Assembly: GCF_029633865.1 (NCBI RefSeq)
Contig: NC_079214.1
Span: 16,739,936-16,803,935, forward strand
Length of the DNA stretch: 64,000 bases
Direction: 5' to 3'
Source of the DNA: Lampris incognitus
Lineage: Eukaryota; Chordata; Actinopteri; Lampriformes; Lampridae
Part shown: piece after piece, positions 24,001 to 32,689 of the stretch
Position numbering within the stretch: the first letter of the stretch is position 1
Layout: each line of letters opens with the position of its first letter
Program-made: the position numbers and the translations under genes
Notes under the pieces: model-generated
The model's input: only the letters and a program-made list of their open reading frames with translations
Database searches by the model: none
What the model was told of the DNA's origin: nothing

Positions 24001-24137
24001 GTAGGAACTGTGGTGAGATTTTCTGTAACAGCTGCTCAGACAATGAGCTTCCTCTGCCAGTCTCTCCAAAACCAGTCAGGGTCTGTGACACTTGCCATGC
24101 CCTCCTCCTTCAGCGCTGCTCCTCCAATCCGACGTGA
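31..24137 (+). CDS. rufy2: RUN and FYVE domain-containing protein 2 (3' part, 13 exons)
   Basis: An endosomal adaptor: RUFY proteins bind small GTPases through an N-terminal RUN domain and PI3P membranes through a C-terminal FYVE finger. Exons with GT/AG borders: 31-96, 4460-4529, 5396-5497, 5819-5935, 7518-7610, 15969-16043, 16165-16262, 21320-21439, 21877-22006, 22156-22250, 23286-23334, 23689-23769, 23994-24137. They join without a frame break into 412 residues plus stop; the start and RUN domain lie left of the window. Residues 1 to about 335 are heptad-rich coiled coil (for example [34 protein letters not shown]); the last 74 are the FYVE finger. The C-terminal pattern [18 protein letters not shown] fits RUFY2 rather than RUFY1, and the hnrnph3-pbld neighbourhood agrees. 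Introns are large (up to 8.4 kb) and repeat-filled. The exon at 21320 looks the least conserved against mammalian RUFY2. Exon calls are firm; alternative exons were not assessed. Confidence 0.93.
920..1470. repeat. Interspersed repeat of unknown class in rufy2 intron
   Basis: After a short ATA/ATG microsatellite (about 925-960), a stretch with a TATAGTGCTTTT-like start runs into a G-rich section on the + strand (about 1130-1465). I recognise this wording as a very common teleost interspersed repeat but cannot assign a class. Open frames on both strands here carry no known domain and are treated as chance. Confidence 0.5.
1765..2998. mobile_element. Candidate TIR element flanked by TA, with a nested MITE
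   Basis: TACAGTCACACATGCGCAAA at 1765-1784 recurs in inverted form at 2977-2998 (reverse complement TACGGTCACACATGCGCTAA). A TA dinucleotide sits at each end, which would fit a TA target duplication. No transposase is visible; the 1.23-kb interior holds a CAGC microsatellite near 2131-2160 and the hAT-like MITE at 2322-2493. Only one clear pair of ends supports this, so it is a candidate. Confidence 0.45.
2322..2493. mobile_element. hAT-type MITE rich in GACTCG motifs
   Basis: This 172-bp element starts CAGTGTTGTAG and ends with its inverse (CTACAACACTG). The flanks GGTGTGAG (2314-2321) and GTTGTGAG (2494-2501) form an 8-bp target duplication with one mismatch, as expected for hAT. The interior repeats GACTCGGACTCGA-like motifs. 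It is noncoding. Confidence 0.7.
3371..3582. repeat. Foldback repeat, about 57-bp arms
   Basis: The left arm (about 3371-3428) and right arm (about 3524-3582) are inverted copies; the shared core is ATCGGGCAGCGACA. Arms differ at several positions. The loop is about 95 bp and holds no gene. Confidence 0.55.
3990..4150 (-). repeat. 3' end of a LINE/SINE family with GGATG tail (reverse copy)
   Basis: CATCCATCCATCC followed by a G/C-rich segment is the reverse complement of the SINE tail at 5130-5247, and also matches 62250-62340. A 5'-truncated tail of a (GGATG)n-ended LINE or its partner SINE is the simplest reading. Confidence 0.6.
4796..5247 (+). mobile_element. Retroposed chimera of tRNA-Leu and tRNA-derived SINE
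   Basis: A 14-bp direct repeat, GATATAAACTTCAG, lies at 4782-4795 and again at 5248-5261. Between the copies sit the tRNA-Leu (4797-4879), a short TAGTGTTTTG spacer, a second tRNA-like head (box B near 4944-4960), a GT microsatellite (about 5095-5117) and a tail ending in GGATGG units. The duplication encloses both tRNA parts, so they were inserted together by LINE machinery. Confidence 0.78.
4797..4879 (+). tRNA. tRNA-Leu (anticodon CAG), 83 nt, inside a retroposed unit
   Basis: The sequence folds as a standard tRNA-Leu: acceptor GTCAGGA against TTCTGAC (one G-U pair), anticodon arm CTACG-TTCAGGT-CGTAG with CAG, a long variable arm, and T arm GTGGG-TTCGAAT-CCCAC. It closely matches vertebrate tRNA-Leu-CAG. 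A TTTT run just after it (near 4884) could act as a Pol III stop. It lies within a single target-site duplication together with the SINE that follows, so it arrived by retroposition; whether it is transcribed is unknown. Confidence 0.88.
5949..6035 (+). repeat. (GT)n-(GA)n microsatellite
   Basis: About 23 GT units are followed by GA-rich units, starting 14 bp after the end of the rufy2 exon at 5935. Simple sequence this close to a donor site could vary between individuals; no other function is seen. Confidence 0.9.
6795..7330 (+). pseudogene. Tc1/mariner-like transposase remnant
   Basis: Decayed coding sequence spread over shifting frames. Readable pieces include a VMLWG-like stretch near 6870, [16 protein letters not shown] at 7045-7090, WPSQSPD at 7101-7121, and NPTEHLW in the next frame. 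These match the C-terminal catalytic half of Tc1-like transposases. Frame breaks make it non-functional, and no TIRs were identified. Confidence 0.75.
8324..8581. mobile_element. TTAA-flanked MITE, 250 bp
   Basis: TTAA at 8324-8327 and 8578-8581 flank an element with inverted ends AGCAACATTATGCAAC and GTTGCGTAATGTTGCT. A TTAA duplication is typical of piggyBac and Kolobok groups. It has no coding content, and which superfamily mobilised it cannot be told. Confidence 0.65.
9455..9560 (-). repeat. tRNA-derived SINE head fragment
   Basis: On the - strand, GCCGAGCGGTTAGTGATGTC and a later CCGCACCGGGC resemble Pol III box A and the end of a tRNA-like head. The body is missing. It sits inside the hAT-like element. 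Confidence 0.5.
9962..10487 (-). mobile_element. 5'-truncated RTE-clade LINE (C-terminal reverse transcriptase)
   Basis: A 17-bp direct repeat GAAATCCTGGAGTGACT (9945-9961 and 10488-10504) flanks the insert. The - strand frame reads [39 protein letters not shown] and [20 protein letters not shown], the familiar C-terminal region of fish RTE-type LINE proteins. The 3' tail (TACTAC repeats) is at the low-coordinate end. It is a dead fragment. Confidence 0.85.
11785..12180 (-). mobile_element. tRNA-derived SINE, copy 1
   Basis: Flanked by AAGAATGTATTTTT (11771-11784 and 12181-12194). On the - strand it opens with a box A-like TAGCGGTCTAAGCATTGG and box B GGGTTCGCGCC, and ends with CCACTAAATTGGGAGAAA. 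It interrupts ORF1 of the L1-like LINE, so it is younger. Confidence 0.82.
12688..13078 (-). mobile_element. tRNA-derived SINE, copy 2
   Basis: Same family and orientation as the copy at 11785. The flanks share TGATCC (12682-12687, 13079-13084) with an imperfect T-rich continuation. It is more diverged and carries a small deletion in the middle. Confidence 0.8.
13839..14058 (+). repeat. Nested LINE 3'-end fragment
   Basis: An A/T-rich block with a pyrimidine start and an AATAAAAATTGTT end splits the reverse-transcriptase frame: coding-like text stops near 13838 and resumes near 14060 (MEFGSF, then FRPISVLN). GAGAA at both edges may be a short duplication. A 3' UTR of a related L1 is the best guess. 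Confidence 0.4.
16263..21319 (+). other. rufy2 intron, mostly unique sequence
   Basis: Apart from the SINE at 18841, I see only simple sequence: TTCC/pyrimidine runs near 17660-17790, and long polypyrimidine tracts at 20707-21060 ahead of the exon at 21320. The long open frames over the pyrimidine tracts are low-complexity artefacts. Confidence 0.6.
18841..19230 (+). mobile_element. tRNA-derived SINE, copy 3
   Basis: Same family as 11785-12180 but on the + strand, from TTAGTCCGCGGTGGTGTAG to a poly(A) end. The flanks AAAAAGGTGGCCACCTTA and AAAAAGGTGGCCATCTCA are an imperfect target duplication with LINE-type length. Confidence 0.82.
22251..23285 (+). other. rufy2 intron, no gene seen
   Basis: No recognisable coding block or structured repeat, except a short tRNA-like GGCAGTAGCTCAGAGGTTAG near 22475 that may be a SINE relic. 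Confidence 0.5.
23689..24137 (+). CDS. rufy2: rufy2 FYVE-finger exons and stop codon
   Basis: The last two coding exons (23689-23769 and 23994-24137) encode the FYVE finger, which binds phosphatidylinositol 3-phosphate on early endosomes. Visible family marks are the WLKD form of the WxxD motif, eight zinc-ligand cysteines in CxxC pairs (CKLC, CRNC, CNSC, CDTC), the basic RRKHHCRNCG core and the RVC motif. The stop is TGA at 24135-24137, after CSSNPT. No AATAAA was seen close downstream; ATTAAA at 25025-25030 is one possible polyadenylation signal, so the 3' UTR end is open. Confidence 0.93.
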
Positions 24138-25992
24138 GGAAGTTCGATGTCCTGACTGCGACTCCCAACAATTCAAGTGAAGTGAGACTGTTAAGTACCC
24201 ACCCTCCTCGAGTCTTAAGTCCCAACCAGCTCAACTATTATTCGCTGCTAAGATTCACCATGTTTAAAGAGTTAGATCATAGAGCGGTGTTATTCAACCA
24301 TGTGCCATGGAGAGTACGGTTTCGTTTCCAGTCCAACACTACACCAGCTGATTTCACTGACCAACACACACCCCCTTAGACAGACAGGAGAGGAATGATT
24401 ACTGAAATCAGTTGATTAATTGTTTCAAAAGGAAACCTGCATACATATGGCGCATGGTTGAATGCTACCACCATAGAGCCATAATTATAATACAATCCAG
24501 CTCAGTTTTTCAGAGGTGGAGAGCCCTTGTTAAATTTACTGAAGTATTAGAACAGTAACGTAGTTACAACTCTTAAAAAAAACCAAAAAACAGAAAAAGT
24601 GTAACCATTCTGTTTAAAAAAAAAACACACAAAAAACTATTGTAATGTACTGGATACAGTAAACCAATACATCTTTTCTGGAGGATCGTCTTGCTTTAGG
24701 AGCTGCTAAGTCATCATAGCCCTATTGCTCATCTACCCTCACTTAATCTGCTCAAATCTCTTCTTTCATCGAAGTTCAATATCCAGCTTTTTAGAGCCGC
24801 TTCAACAGAGCTGATTGAAACTGTAGTTAAAACAAAACACATTTAACAAAGTACATGCATTACATCTAAATACCCTTAAGTGCATGTAGCATAGTAATGC
24901 TGCATAAAGACACTGGTTCTGATCTGGGGTCAGCTTTAGCAGTTTTACCCTTAAAGGTTAGAGTAGGGAGAGGAAGCTGGGAAACTGATCTGTAGTCAAC
25001 TCAGCTGTGACAGACAAATCCACGATTAAATGAACAGATGAAACCTGAAAATTCAAGTGACTGTTACTGCACAGCAGCTGTTAAATGCAAATGCTTCGTC
25101 TTGACCAAATCCCTAGCTGCCAATTTTTATAGTGCATCAGGCCAGGGCCTTTGTGTCACGCCTTTAAAAATGTGTACTCATCTTGAACAGCTGGTTAAGT
25201 CATATGAACAGGTACCTCATTGATTTCAGATCCATGCTGAATATTAGAAGAATCCTGGTATATGTCTAACAGAACAGTTGTAGTTTTCAAACAGCGCCCT
25301 CTATACTGCAGTGGGATCTACACACTTCTGAACAGACATTTACAGGCTTGTCTCTTTTGTTTTTTCTTTAACATTAAGCTTAGTGAAATCGCCACTAAGA
25401 AGATTTCTCTTATGAGTTGCACTGAAGCAAACACGATTGTTACTTTAAAGCAGAGTTTACACAGGCACAAATATTCTGATTTTTCCTTCTCAGTGGAACA
25501 GACCAGATCTCATTGAGGCCACAGGTGTGAAACCAAAATGGATATTTCTGTTTAAAGGATGCAGTGAAAACAAGGCACTTCTTAGCACCCTAACTTTTCA
25601 GAATAATGATTCCAGGGACATTAGTTTCTCCAACATGTCTTGTCTCTTCCAGGGATGTGACTAATATTCATTGCACGGTGCCATGTTAGGCATCCTTCTG
25701 CTTCTGAGCATTTTTATGTTTGACTAAGAACTGACAGGAAGATGGCAGAGAGGAATACATTAACAGAAAATCAATGTTTCTATTTTCCCTGGCATTGATG
25801 AGATGATTGGATCTGCACCATTAAGAGTAAAAGGTTCTATGTGCCTCTGAAAATCCAGTTAATGTTTCTCAATCTGTTTCTCATGGTGCCATATTGGGTC
25901 CTGTGATTCTTTAATTTTTCAGCCTGTTTTTGAGAGACTCAAAAATAATGGCCCAAAATATTTCAAACTGACTGGTTGCTAAACTTGTAACT
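24138..25992 (+). other. rufy2: rufy2 3' UTR and start of intergenic region
   Basis: Holds an unknown length of rufy2 3' UTR. ATTAAA at 25025-25030 is a possible poly(A) signal. No other gene or clear repeat is visible. Confidence 0.5.
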
Positions 25993-26095
25993 TTAAAGTG
26001 GACATAAAGCAGTCAATCAAGTTAACATGATTCACTAAATGTATTTCCACTCTAATCAGCAATTGCATAACATGACAAATGTAAACATATTCATA
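25993..26095 (+). repeat. Left TTAA-flanked inverted arm
   Basis: From TTAA at 25993, about 100 bp (TTTAAAGTGGACATAAAGC onward) recur inverted at 35650-35761. Similarity begins at the TTAA in both copies and not outside it, as expected for transposon ends. Confidence 0.6.
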
Positions 26096-26359
26096 GCAAG
26101 GGCACCACCATCTTGCAGTACGATAACCGCTGATGTCACTGGGTTGGTTGATCTGGCTGAATTCAGCAGATACCTGCCCACCTGACTTTTTGTACTTCAC
26201 ATGTCTCCTGTCCTCTCTCACCCACCTGACTGTCTTGCTGTACTTTGCCTTTCTCCTCCCGTCCCTCCACACTTTCCTGGCTGTCTTTTCTCATTGTCCC
26301 CATCTCATTCTGGTTCTGTTGCTCAGTTCCCCCTCTTCCAGCAGGTGCCTTGTTAGAAC

Positions 26360-26650
26360 CATTCTGTCCTCTTCTTCTTTTGGCTTGTCCCCTGTTTTTC
26401 AGGGGTCACCACAGCGGATTTTATTGTTTCCATCGGTACCATGTGAGGGCACAGCACCAATGGTGACCATTGTTAACTCGGGCCTTGACTGATCCAGTAT
26501 GGTCTTGTCGATCCGCATGCTGATTTGGCAAAATTTTACGGCAAATGCCCTTCCTGAAAACCACTAACCCTATGGACGGGGGCACAGGTAAAGCGCTGGA
26601 TGCCATCCCAGTATTCATGGACTTGCGCCCATGCCTGTCACCATGCAAAA
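26360..26650 (-). repeat. LINE 3'-end fragment (RTE-like)
   Basis: The stretch around 26370-26420 (TTTTTCAGGGGTCACCACAGCGG on the + strand, written here only in part) resembles the RTE tail at 9962-10030 and 44497-44566 in reverse orientation. It is diverged and has no reading frame left. Confidence 0.5.
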
Positions 26651-26856
26651 CTACTGTGTTCCATCAGTGTAGTACTGAGTGAGTAGGAGTAAGGGTGTTG
26701 GTGAAAGAGGAAAAAACAGTTCCAGTGACGAGTCTTTCAAGATACCATTCACACTGAACAGGCCTCCAAATAAGCACTTAAGTTGTCTAGAAAAGCACTA
26801 TATAAATGTAATGCATCATCAAATCATGTACTATGTCATCATTTTTAGCACCTCCT

Positions 26857-27347
26857 AACCTTTTTAGTGGAGAAGACCAGAACAAGATTAAGTTGATAAA
26901 TTTAAACAGATAAGAGAGAGCGAGAGCAATCACTCATATTGAACTGGCTTCCAAACTCGGTACGTCTTGGTCCATATTAACCCGTTTAGTGGGGAAGACC
27001 AGAACAAGATTAAGTTAAACAACTTAAACAGGTAGGCTGAGTGAGTGAGTGCCAATTACTTACACTGAAAAAGCTCATCAACATCATATATGGGCCATCT
27101 TAACCTGTTTAGTGGGGATGACCAAACCACAATTTAGTTGACCAGCTTAAATAGGTAAGCTGAAGACACACGAGTGAGTGTGAGACGTAGTCTACTCACA
27201 TTGAACTGGCTCATATATATATCAAGATCATATGTGATCCATCTTAACCTGTTTAGTTGAGAATACCATAACATGTTTTAGTTGACTAACATAAGCAGTT
27301 AAGCTGAAGACTAGTTAGAGAGATGGAAAGAGCACAATTACTCACAA
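26857..27347 (+). repeat. Minisatellite, four units of about 100-144 bp
   Basis: Units start at 26857, 26979, 27102 and 27246, each with AACCyGTTTAGTkGrGAwkAC, followed by a shared AAGATTAAGTT-like segment and a GAGTGAG-rich middle. Lengths are 122, 123, 144 and about 102 bp (last partial). Divergence between units suggests an old array. Confidence 0.8.
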
Positions 27348-27429
27348 TTGTTTTAAACTCCTGGACCACCAATAGGGACATGGTAACCTGCATAGTATTT
27401 TTTTTAAAGATTTATTTATTGAAAACACA

Positions 27430-27970
27430 CCAAATCAAGCAGAGATAACTTTCTTGCTTGATGGGCAAAGGTTACACAGCATCTCATCTAAACCCCCAGG
27501 AGGCAGTCTCAGCTTCTGGAGTTCTTCTGTCCAGTTTTCAGATATGTAAGCAGGATCTTGGATGAACTCTGTGGGCAATTTCAAGTATTGTTTGCCTAAA
27601 GTTCTGCTCAGTAACTTGGGTCTTTACGTCATGGGCATCCAAAAAAATCAATCAAGTCTTCACTGCCAGCAATTGAAGAGAAGTTGTGCATTGCTTGCTC
27701 AATTATTTTTGTCTCCTCATTTGGAATGTACCGAAGAAAGGTTTCCTGGAGATCTTCCGGAGTTACCTCTCTCCCCAGACAATGCAGTATGAATGGTTAT
27801 GCTAAGGCAATGGGGAAGTAGCCTACAAGTTTATACCTTAGGACCAACACTTTTACTACGTCTTTCCATGTGTTTCTCATATTGTGTTGAGTCATATGAA
27901 CTCTGACCATACTGCCTGTTGTACACTTCATCATAAAATGTGTCCCAATATTCACTCGATGCATCTCGAA
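27430..27970 (-). pseudogene. HECT-like fish repeat ORF, downstream part, broken
   Basis: Read on the - strand from 27970: DASSEYWDTFYDEVYNRQYG, then after a frame change GREVTPEDLQETFLRYIPNE, FSSIAGSEDLIDF, another frame change, TQVTEQNFRQTILEIAHR, and NWTEELQKLRLPP near 27510. I recall this as a multicopy fish protein with a divergent HECT-like C-terminus (related to G2E3-like entries); that family call is from memory and uncertain. Two frameshifts and one premature stop mark it as dead. Its upstream part lies at 29534-29755, across a DNA transposon. Confidence 0.5.
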
Positions 27971-29533
27971 CAGGGTTCATACACTCTTTCACCAATGATT
28001 CTCAAATGACTTTTCCATGACTTCCCTACAACCTTTAACTGGGTTTCCATGACCAAAAAAATGACTTCATTGTTCACTGAAAATTATTATTATTATTTAT
28101 TATTCCCCAAGTAAAATTAGGTCTGCATTTCAACATGTGGTGATAAATCTCTCTTGCGATGCTGTTGAAGATCATCACTTTTGGGATGAACAGAGGATCC
28201 TTGGAACTGTTCTTCACGGCCTCAAAGGACTTAACCGTAGGATCCGGTAGATCACCCTTCCGCACCATCTCCACGTAGGTTGTCACGTGGGGCCAGAGCT
28301 TCAAAGCTTGGTCAGAACACACCAACATTTTCAAGCCAATGGTGTCTGCAGAACTTGAGCATCACGGTGCTGCATCCAGTGGCGGTGAGAAAGTCCTCAT
28401 GACGAGCGGGACAATCACAGAAAAGCCTGAATAGGCTCAACAGTGTATGCTCAAAATGTCCCAGCCGGTAGCTTTGCATCCCTTTCTGAAAGCGTTGTGC
28501 ACGATATGCAAACCACAAGATCCAATGTTGAGAAGTGATTTGTCCACCTGCTTCTGCATCTCTTTCTGTATTAGTTCAGACGCTTTCCAGTTCACGTTTG
28601 GCCCATCCATAGATGTCATATTTTCGACAATATCAACTGCAGTGGAATGTCCCAAAAATTCTGAGCCAATGTATTTAGTCTTAACCTGTGCTCCTTCCCA
28701 CAGCCTCACATGAAAATCCATTTGTTTAGACCGCAAATGGTGGTTTAGGCTCTTGTCAGAAAGCACTGCCATTTGTTGGGACACTTCTGCCAGTTAGAGC
28801 CTCTTAAAATATAGCGCAAGCCCAAATGTGCAGACATATGCACACTTTCTCTCACCGCAGGCGAATCTTGCTGCAATCTGGCTGTCCGGGAACATGGCTG
28901 CGAAAAGACGGCTCGTGTCCTCGGATGACTTGAATGAGTTGTGCGAATTCATGATTTTTAATGCTTACGTAATCTCCGCTTTGAGGACTTGGTTTTTTGT
29001 TGAAACGTTCAAAGTTGTCTGTTTCTTCATTGTTGAAGCTGCAGTAGCGTCGCTGGGATGTGTTTGATATACCACCGTTCATAAACTCACTGATGGAAAT
29101 TGTGGTGCTAGCAGTAGCGGCAGCTGTCTGGTGCTTTTCCCCCTTCATGTGGCTAACAAACGCAGCCTCGCCCATATTCAAAATATCGAAGGTTTTACAG
29201 CACACCTTACATTTAGCACGTTTTAAGTCAATGTCTTTTGCCAGCCACAATTGGTACTTATACTTATAAAGTCATGTATTATTGAAGCTGCACTTCCCTG
29301 GCATGTTGGCACAGCAGGTTTATCACCTGCTACCAAAGTGCACTGGCGGGCTAGTGGGCGGGCCTGTAATCACATAACTGAAATAACTTCTCACACGCCA
29401 CCAAAATACCACGACGGTTATGTGCCAATTTAGTTTTATTTTTCATGCTTGAATTAATTAGTAATTACATTTGATGCAAATTTAGCTATATTTCCATGAC
29501 TTTTCCAGGTTTTTCATGACCGTACAAACCCTG
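27971..29533 (-). mobile_element. BED-finger DNA transposon (hAT-like) in the HECT-like ORF
   Basis: The ends are inverted (CAGGGTT at 27971; AACCCTG at 29527-29533) with matching subterminal ATGACTTTTCCA motifs. TSD-like CTCGAA flanks it (27965-27970, 29534-29539). On the - strand, 29250 onward encodes a finger-like CKVCCKTF..H....KH block; 28784-28312 encodes a transposase-like region (IGSCGLHIVHNAFRKGCKAT, then frame-shifted CPARHEDFLTATGCS); 28319-28130 adds VEMVRKGDLPDPTVKSFEAV. The superfamily is uncertain because hAT normally duplicates 8 bp, not 6. Frames are broken. Confidence 0.62.
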
Positions 29534-29755
29534 CTCGAAGCACATTGCCATTGTCTTCCCCCTTCTAACTAGAGCCATTAGCCAGAACCATTTCTACCTC
29601 AAGTAGGTCATCAACTGAAACAAGACCACTGTGGAAGACTGCATTCAGGTCTTGAAATGCATGTTCTCTATGTAATTTAATCTTCACAAGTCTTGGTTGT
29701 TGGGAGGCTGCTTCCTGTACTGGCACAAAGCAAATGGGCACATATCTAGAAGAAC
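29534..29755 (-). pseudogene. HECT-like fish repeat ORF, upstream part
   Basis: The - strand reads LVKIKLHREHAFQDLNAVFH, then GLVSVDDLLEVEMVLANGSS and a stop, with KGEDNGNVLR running up to the transposon edge. With the insert removed this continues into DASSEYWDTFYDE at 27970, so both pieces are one former ORF. Confidence 0.55.
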
Positions 29756-29756
29756 G

Positions 29757-30195
29757 TCTCATCTCATCTCATCATCAGCCGCTTCTCCACAGTCGGGTCG
29801 CAGGAGGGTACTCCAAATGTCCCTCTCCCCAGGAACACCCTCCTGAGGGATCCCAAGACGTTCCCAGGCCAGATTGGACATGTAGCCCCTCCAGTGAGTT
29901 CTGGGTCTACCCCGGGGTCTCCTCCCAGTTGGACATGCCCGGAAAACCTCCAAAGGAAGCCTCCCAGGAGGCATCCTAGTTACATGCCTGAACCACCTCA
30001 ACTAGCTCCTTTCGACGCGAAGGAGTAGCGGCTCTACTCCAAGCACGCTCAGGATGTCCGAGCCCTATCTCTAAGGCTGAGCCCAGACACCCTACGGAGG
30101 AAACTCATTTCAGTTTCTTGTATCTGCGATCTCACCCTTTCGGTCACTACCCAAAGCTCATGACCATAGGTGAGGGTTGTAACGAAGATTGGCGA
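29757..30195 (-). mobile_element. LINE C-terminal fragment
   Basis: The - strand frames carry LTYGHELWVVTERVRSQIQE, MSFLRRVSGLSLRDRA and RMPPGRLPLEVFRACPTGRR, a C-terminal LINE region common in fish. The tail (TCATCTCATC at 29757) is at the low-coordinate end, so it inserted in - orientation and is 5'-truncated, abutting Gypsy sequence near 30195. Confidence 0.75.
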
Positions 30196-30995
30196 TGGCC
30201 TTGTTTGGCTCCCTGAGGTCAACACATGTGCAGTTTTCCTCCCTCTTTTGTCTGAAGTACAACTATAAGGGAGACCCATGGAGATGCATCAATGCATTCT
30301 ATTATACCCTTTTTCTCTAAATCTTTGAGCTCATCAGTCATGGCCTGCCTCACAGACAATGGAAGTCTCCTCAGTTTCTGTTGTACTGGCTGAACATCGG
30401 GTTTGAGCTATATTTTGTGCACAAAGCCTGTAGCACACCCTATCCAGCACCTGAGTCTCTGGTGCAGCCTGTGGTGCTGTGCTCAGTATTGTGGGTACAC
30501 TCTGAACAGCAGGTGGATAATTAGGGCTGGAAGGGTAACAACTCCGGTGCCCCCCATACGCATATGCAGTGCCACAAACAAATCTAGCTCTAGCAGAGCA
30601 GTGCCCGACTTAACCACAACGAATGAGCCTGTAGTAGAATGTCCATCATGAGTTACTGTGGCAGACATGCACCCTTTAACAGGTTTTTTTTCTCTTGAGT
30701 AGTAAACAGATTTACCGTAGGTTTAGCTAGGTCACATGTAGGAAAGAGGGTCTGGTGAGTGCTCTGAGGAATGATAGAAACGGATGAACCTGTATCTACT
30801 ATCAGCTAACATCATGCGAATGTCCATTAGCATCCACTTGCACAGTACAGAGGATCTTATCTTGCACAGAATCAGTCATGTAAATCACAGTTAGTTCGTG
30901 TATCACTACCTCACATATGTCCTTTTGAACAGAGTGACAAACTTTGGAAAAATGTCCTACCTTTCCACATGAGTTGCACATCAATTTATAATGTG
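30196..30995 (-). pseudogene. Ty3/Gypsy-type gag-pol fragment
   Basis: On the - strand, in order: a CCHC knuckle CNSCGKVGHFSKVCH (near 30970-30925), protease-like VDTGSSVSIIP (30800-30768), a long spacer, KPDVQPVQQKLRRLPLSVRQ (near 30405-30345) and CVDLREPNKAIA (near 30235-30200), the start of the reverse transcriptase. In-frame stops and shifts are present and both ends are cut by LINE fragments. No LTR was seen. Confidence 0.72.
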
Positions 30996-31735
30996 GACTA
31001 GCCGGGCACCCTTGACGAATCCCTCGATTAATTGGGAATCTCCCTGAAAAGCCATGACTGAGAGCTACACTGCTGTTAATGTCATTATAAAGCATTTGAA
31101 TTACATTTCAAAAGTTTGATCCAAAGCCAAACAATTTTAAGGCTTTAAATAAAAAGGGGTGTTCTAAACTATCAACGGTTTTGTTGAAATCTAAGAATAA
31201 AATGAAGCTATCATGTGGTATTAGTGTCTTATAATCAAGAATATCCAAGACCAATCGATTATGGTTATGAATATGTCTCCCTTTGATAAATGCGGACTAT
31301 GTTTAATCAATTATCTTGCTTAGCCCTTAAGTCTATTAGCATAAAAGTGTGCTAAGATCTTATAGTCACCGCAAAGGAGAGTAATAGGTCTCCAGTTATC
31401 CAAGGATAATTTGTCTTTGTTTGGTTTTGGTATAAGTGTGATTAAGCCTTGTTTCATGGTAGGTGACAGGATAAAGTTGTTAAAACACTCTTTAAAAGCA
31501 TCATATATCAGTTCTCTAATTTCCGACCAGAAGTGTTTGAAGAATTCTGTTGTGAGACCCTCTGGGCCTGGTGACTTTCCGTTAGGCATCTGAGAAATGC
31601 CAGTGTCTAATTCTGCAATAGAAATTTCAGCTTCTGTTTGAACTTGAAAGTTTTCATCTATTTTTGGGGTCCAGTCCTTCAGCAAATTCAAGAAAGAGTC
31701 AGTATTTAGAGCTGTAAAGAGACCTATAAAAAGTA
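30996..31735 (-). pseudogene. L1/Tx1-like reverse-transcriptase fragment
   Basis: Read from high to low coordinates: ISQMPNGKSPGPEGLTTEFF, ITLIPKPNKDKLSLDNWRPI, ILAHFYANRLKG (stop), then DSFILFLDFNKTVDSL and INRGIRQGCPASP. These are consecutive reverse-transcriptase blocks. Stops and a shift near 31320 show decay. Confidence 0.8.
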
Positions 31736-31862
31736 CATATGTAGTTTTCGATAGTATCGGTCTTTCGGTCGTGATGTCACACGCACGTTTGCATTTTGGG
31801 AAAGCCGCCATCTTCCAGTAACATTAATCATTGTTGTTAGCTGTTAGCACAGATTTTTCTTA

Positions 31863-32158
31863 CTAACTATTAGTACGTAAAATATTTTTTCTTAATAACG
31901 TTAAGATCACAGATTTTCTCTGGTAAGATTTTATGAAACACAGTAGCTTATCGTTACACAGTAGGTGTACTCTCCAAAACTCTGGGTCTGGTTCCACACG
32001 CAGTACAACGCAGTCTTTCAGAGTCCACATGACAAAGTCACAGAACTCGGCGTCAGCCACATACATACATCTGGGTTTGAACCTGTGTGTAGTACCGATG
32101 CCCTTTCTTCAGCTGTGGCTGCCCATCCACAAGTTCCCAAGCAGAAGTCACGGTCCTT
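31863..32158 (-). pseudogene. YqaJ-like nuclease domain fragment
   Basis: The - strand reads GHRYYTQVQTQMYVADAEFC, DFVMWTLKDCVVLRVEPDPE, FW. The spacing of Q.Q...YV....CDFVxW and later D..FW resembles YqaJ-type exonuclease domains found in fish mobile elements. It is a short piece wedged between L1 and Penelope-like fragments. Confidence 0.5.
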
Positions 32159-32655
32159 TTTTAAATGGGCCCTCTGTTAGTCTAATGTAAGTGTCCACTT
32201 TGCAGTTGTCTTCTCTTGTCACTGATGCCTGGTAGATGACTCCCTCTGTCTGACATTTTCTTTCAAGAGGGCACAATGCCTTAGCACAGCAGTTGCAATT
32301 GATGGTGTTTTGCTGCGTTGAGGGGGTCTGTAACTTGGCCATGATGCTTGTATTATGGGATGATATAACTTGCTGAACACTTGGCATGCAACTGTGGCTC
32401 ATCTTGACTTTGTTCCTGTTGAATATTTTTCTTGGTTGATAGTTTGGCGTGAAGCACTCATCCAAAAGCTTGAAAAATAGTTTTCCAGTATTAGAGGCCA
32501 CGGTGTCACTGTAGGGAGGATTATACCAGGTGATGTTCTGCCTTCCGCGGTTGTTTTTGTTGTTGCTGGCTGTCGCTATTGGTGGTGGGTTGTACTTAAG
32601 CCAGAAATTATATCCACTCTTTTGTAAGGCTTCTTGGTATGGGCGGGGGGGGGGC
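32159..32655 (-). pseudogene. Penelope-like retroelement fragment (linker and start of GIY-YIG part)
   Basis: The - strand frame has NNKNRGRQNITWYNPPYSDT, RKIFNRNKVKMSHSCMPSVQ, and the cysteine cluster CNCCAKALCPLERKC, then VIYQASVT and YIRLTEGPFK. This order matches the region between reverse transcriptase and GIY-YIG endonuclease of Penelope-like elements. The catalytic parts on both sides are missing. Confidence 0.72.
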
Positions 32656-32689
32656 TGCTTCATTAAAGTTAGCTTCGCTAGACAATATA

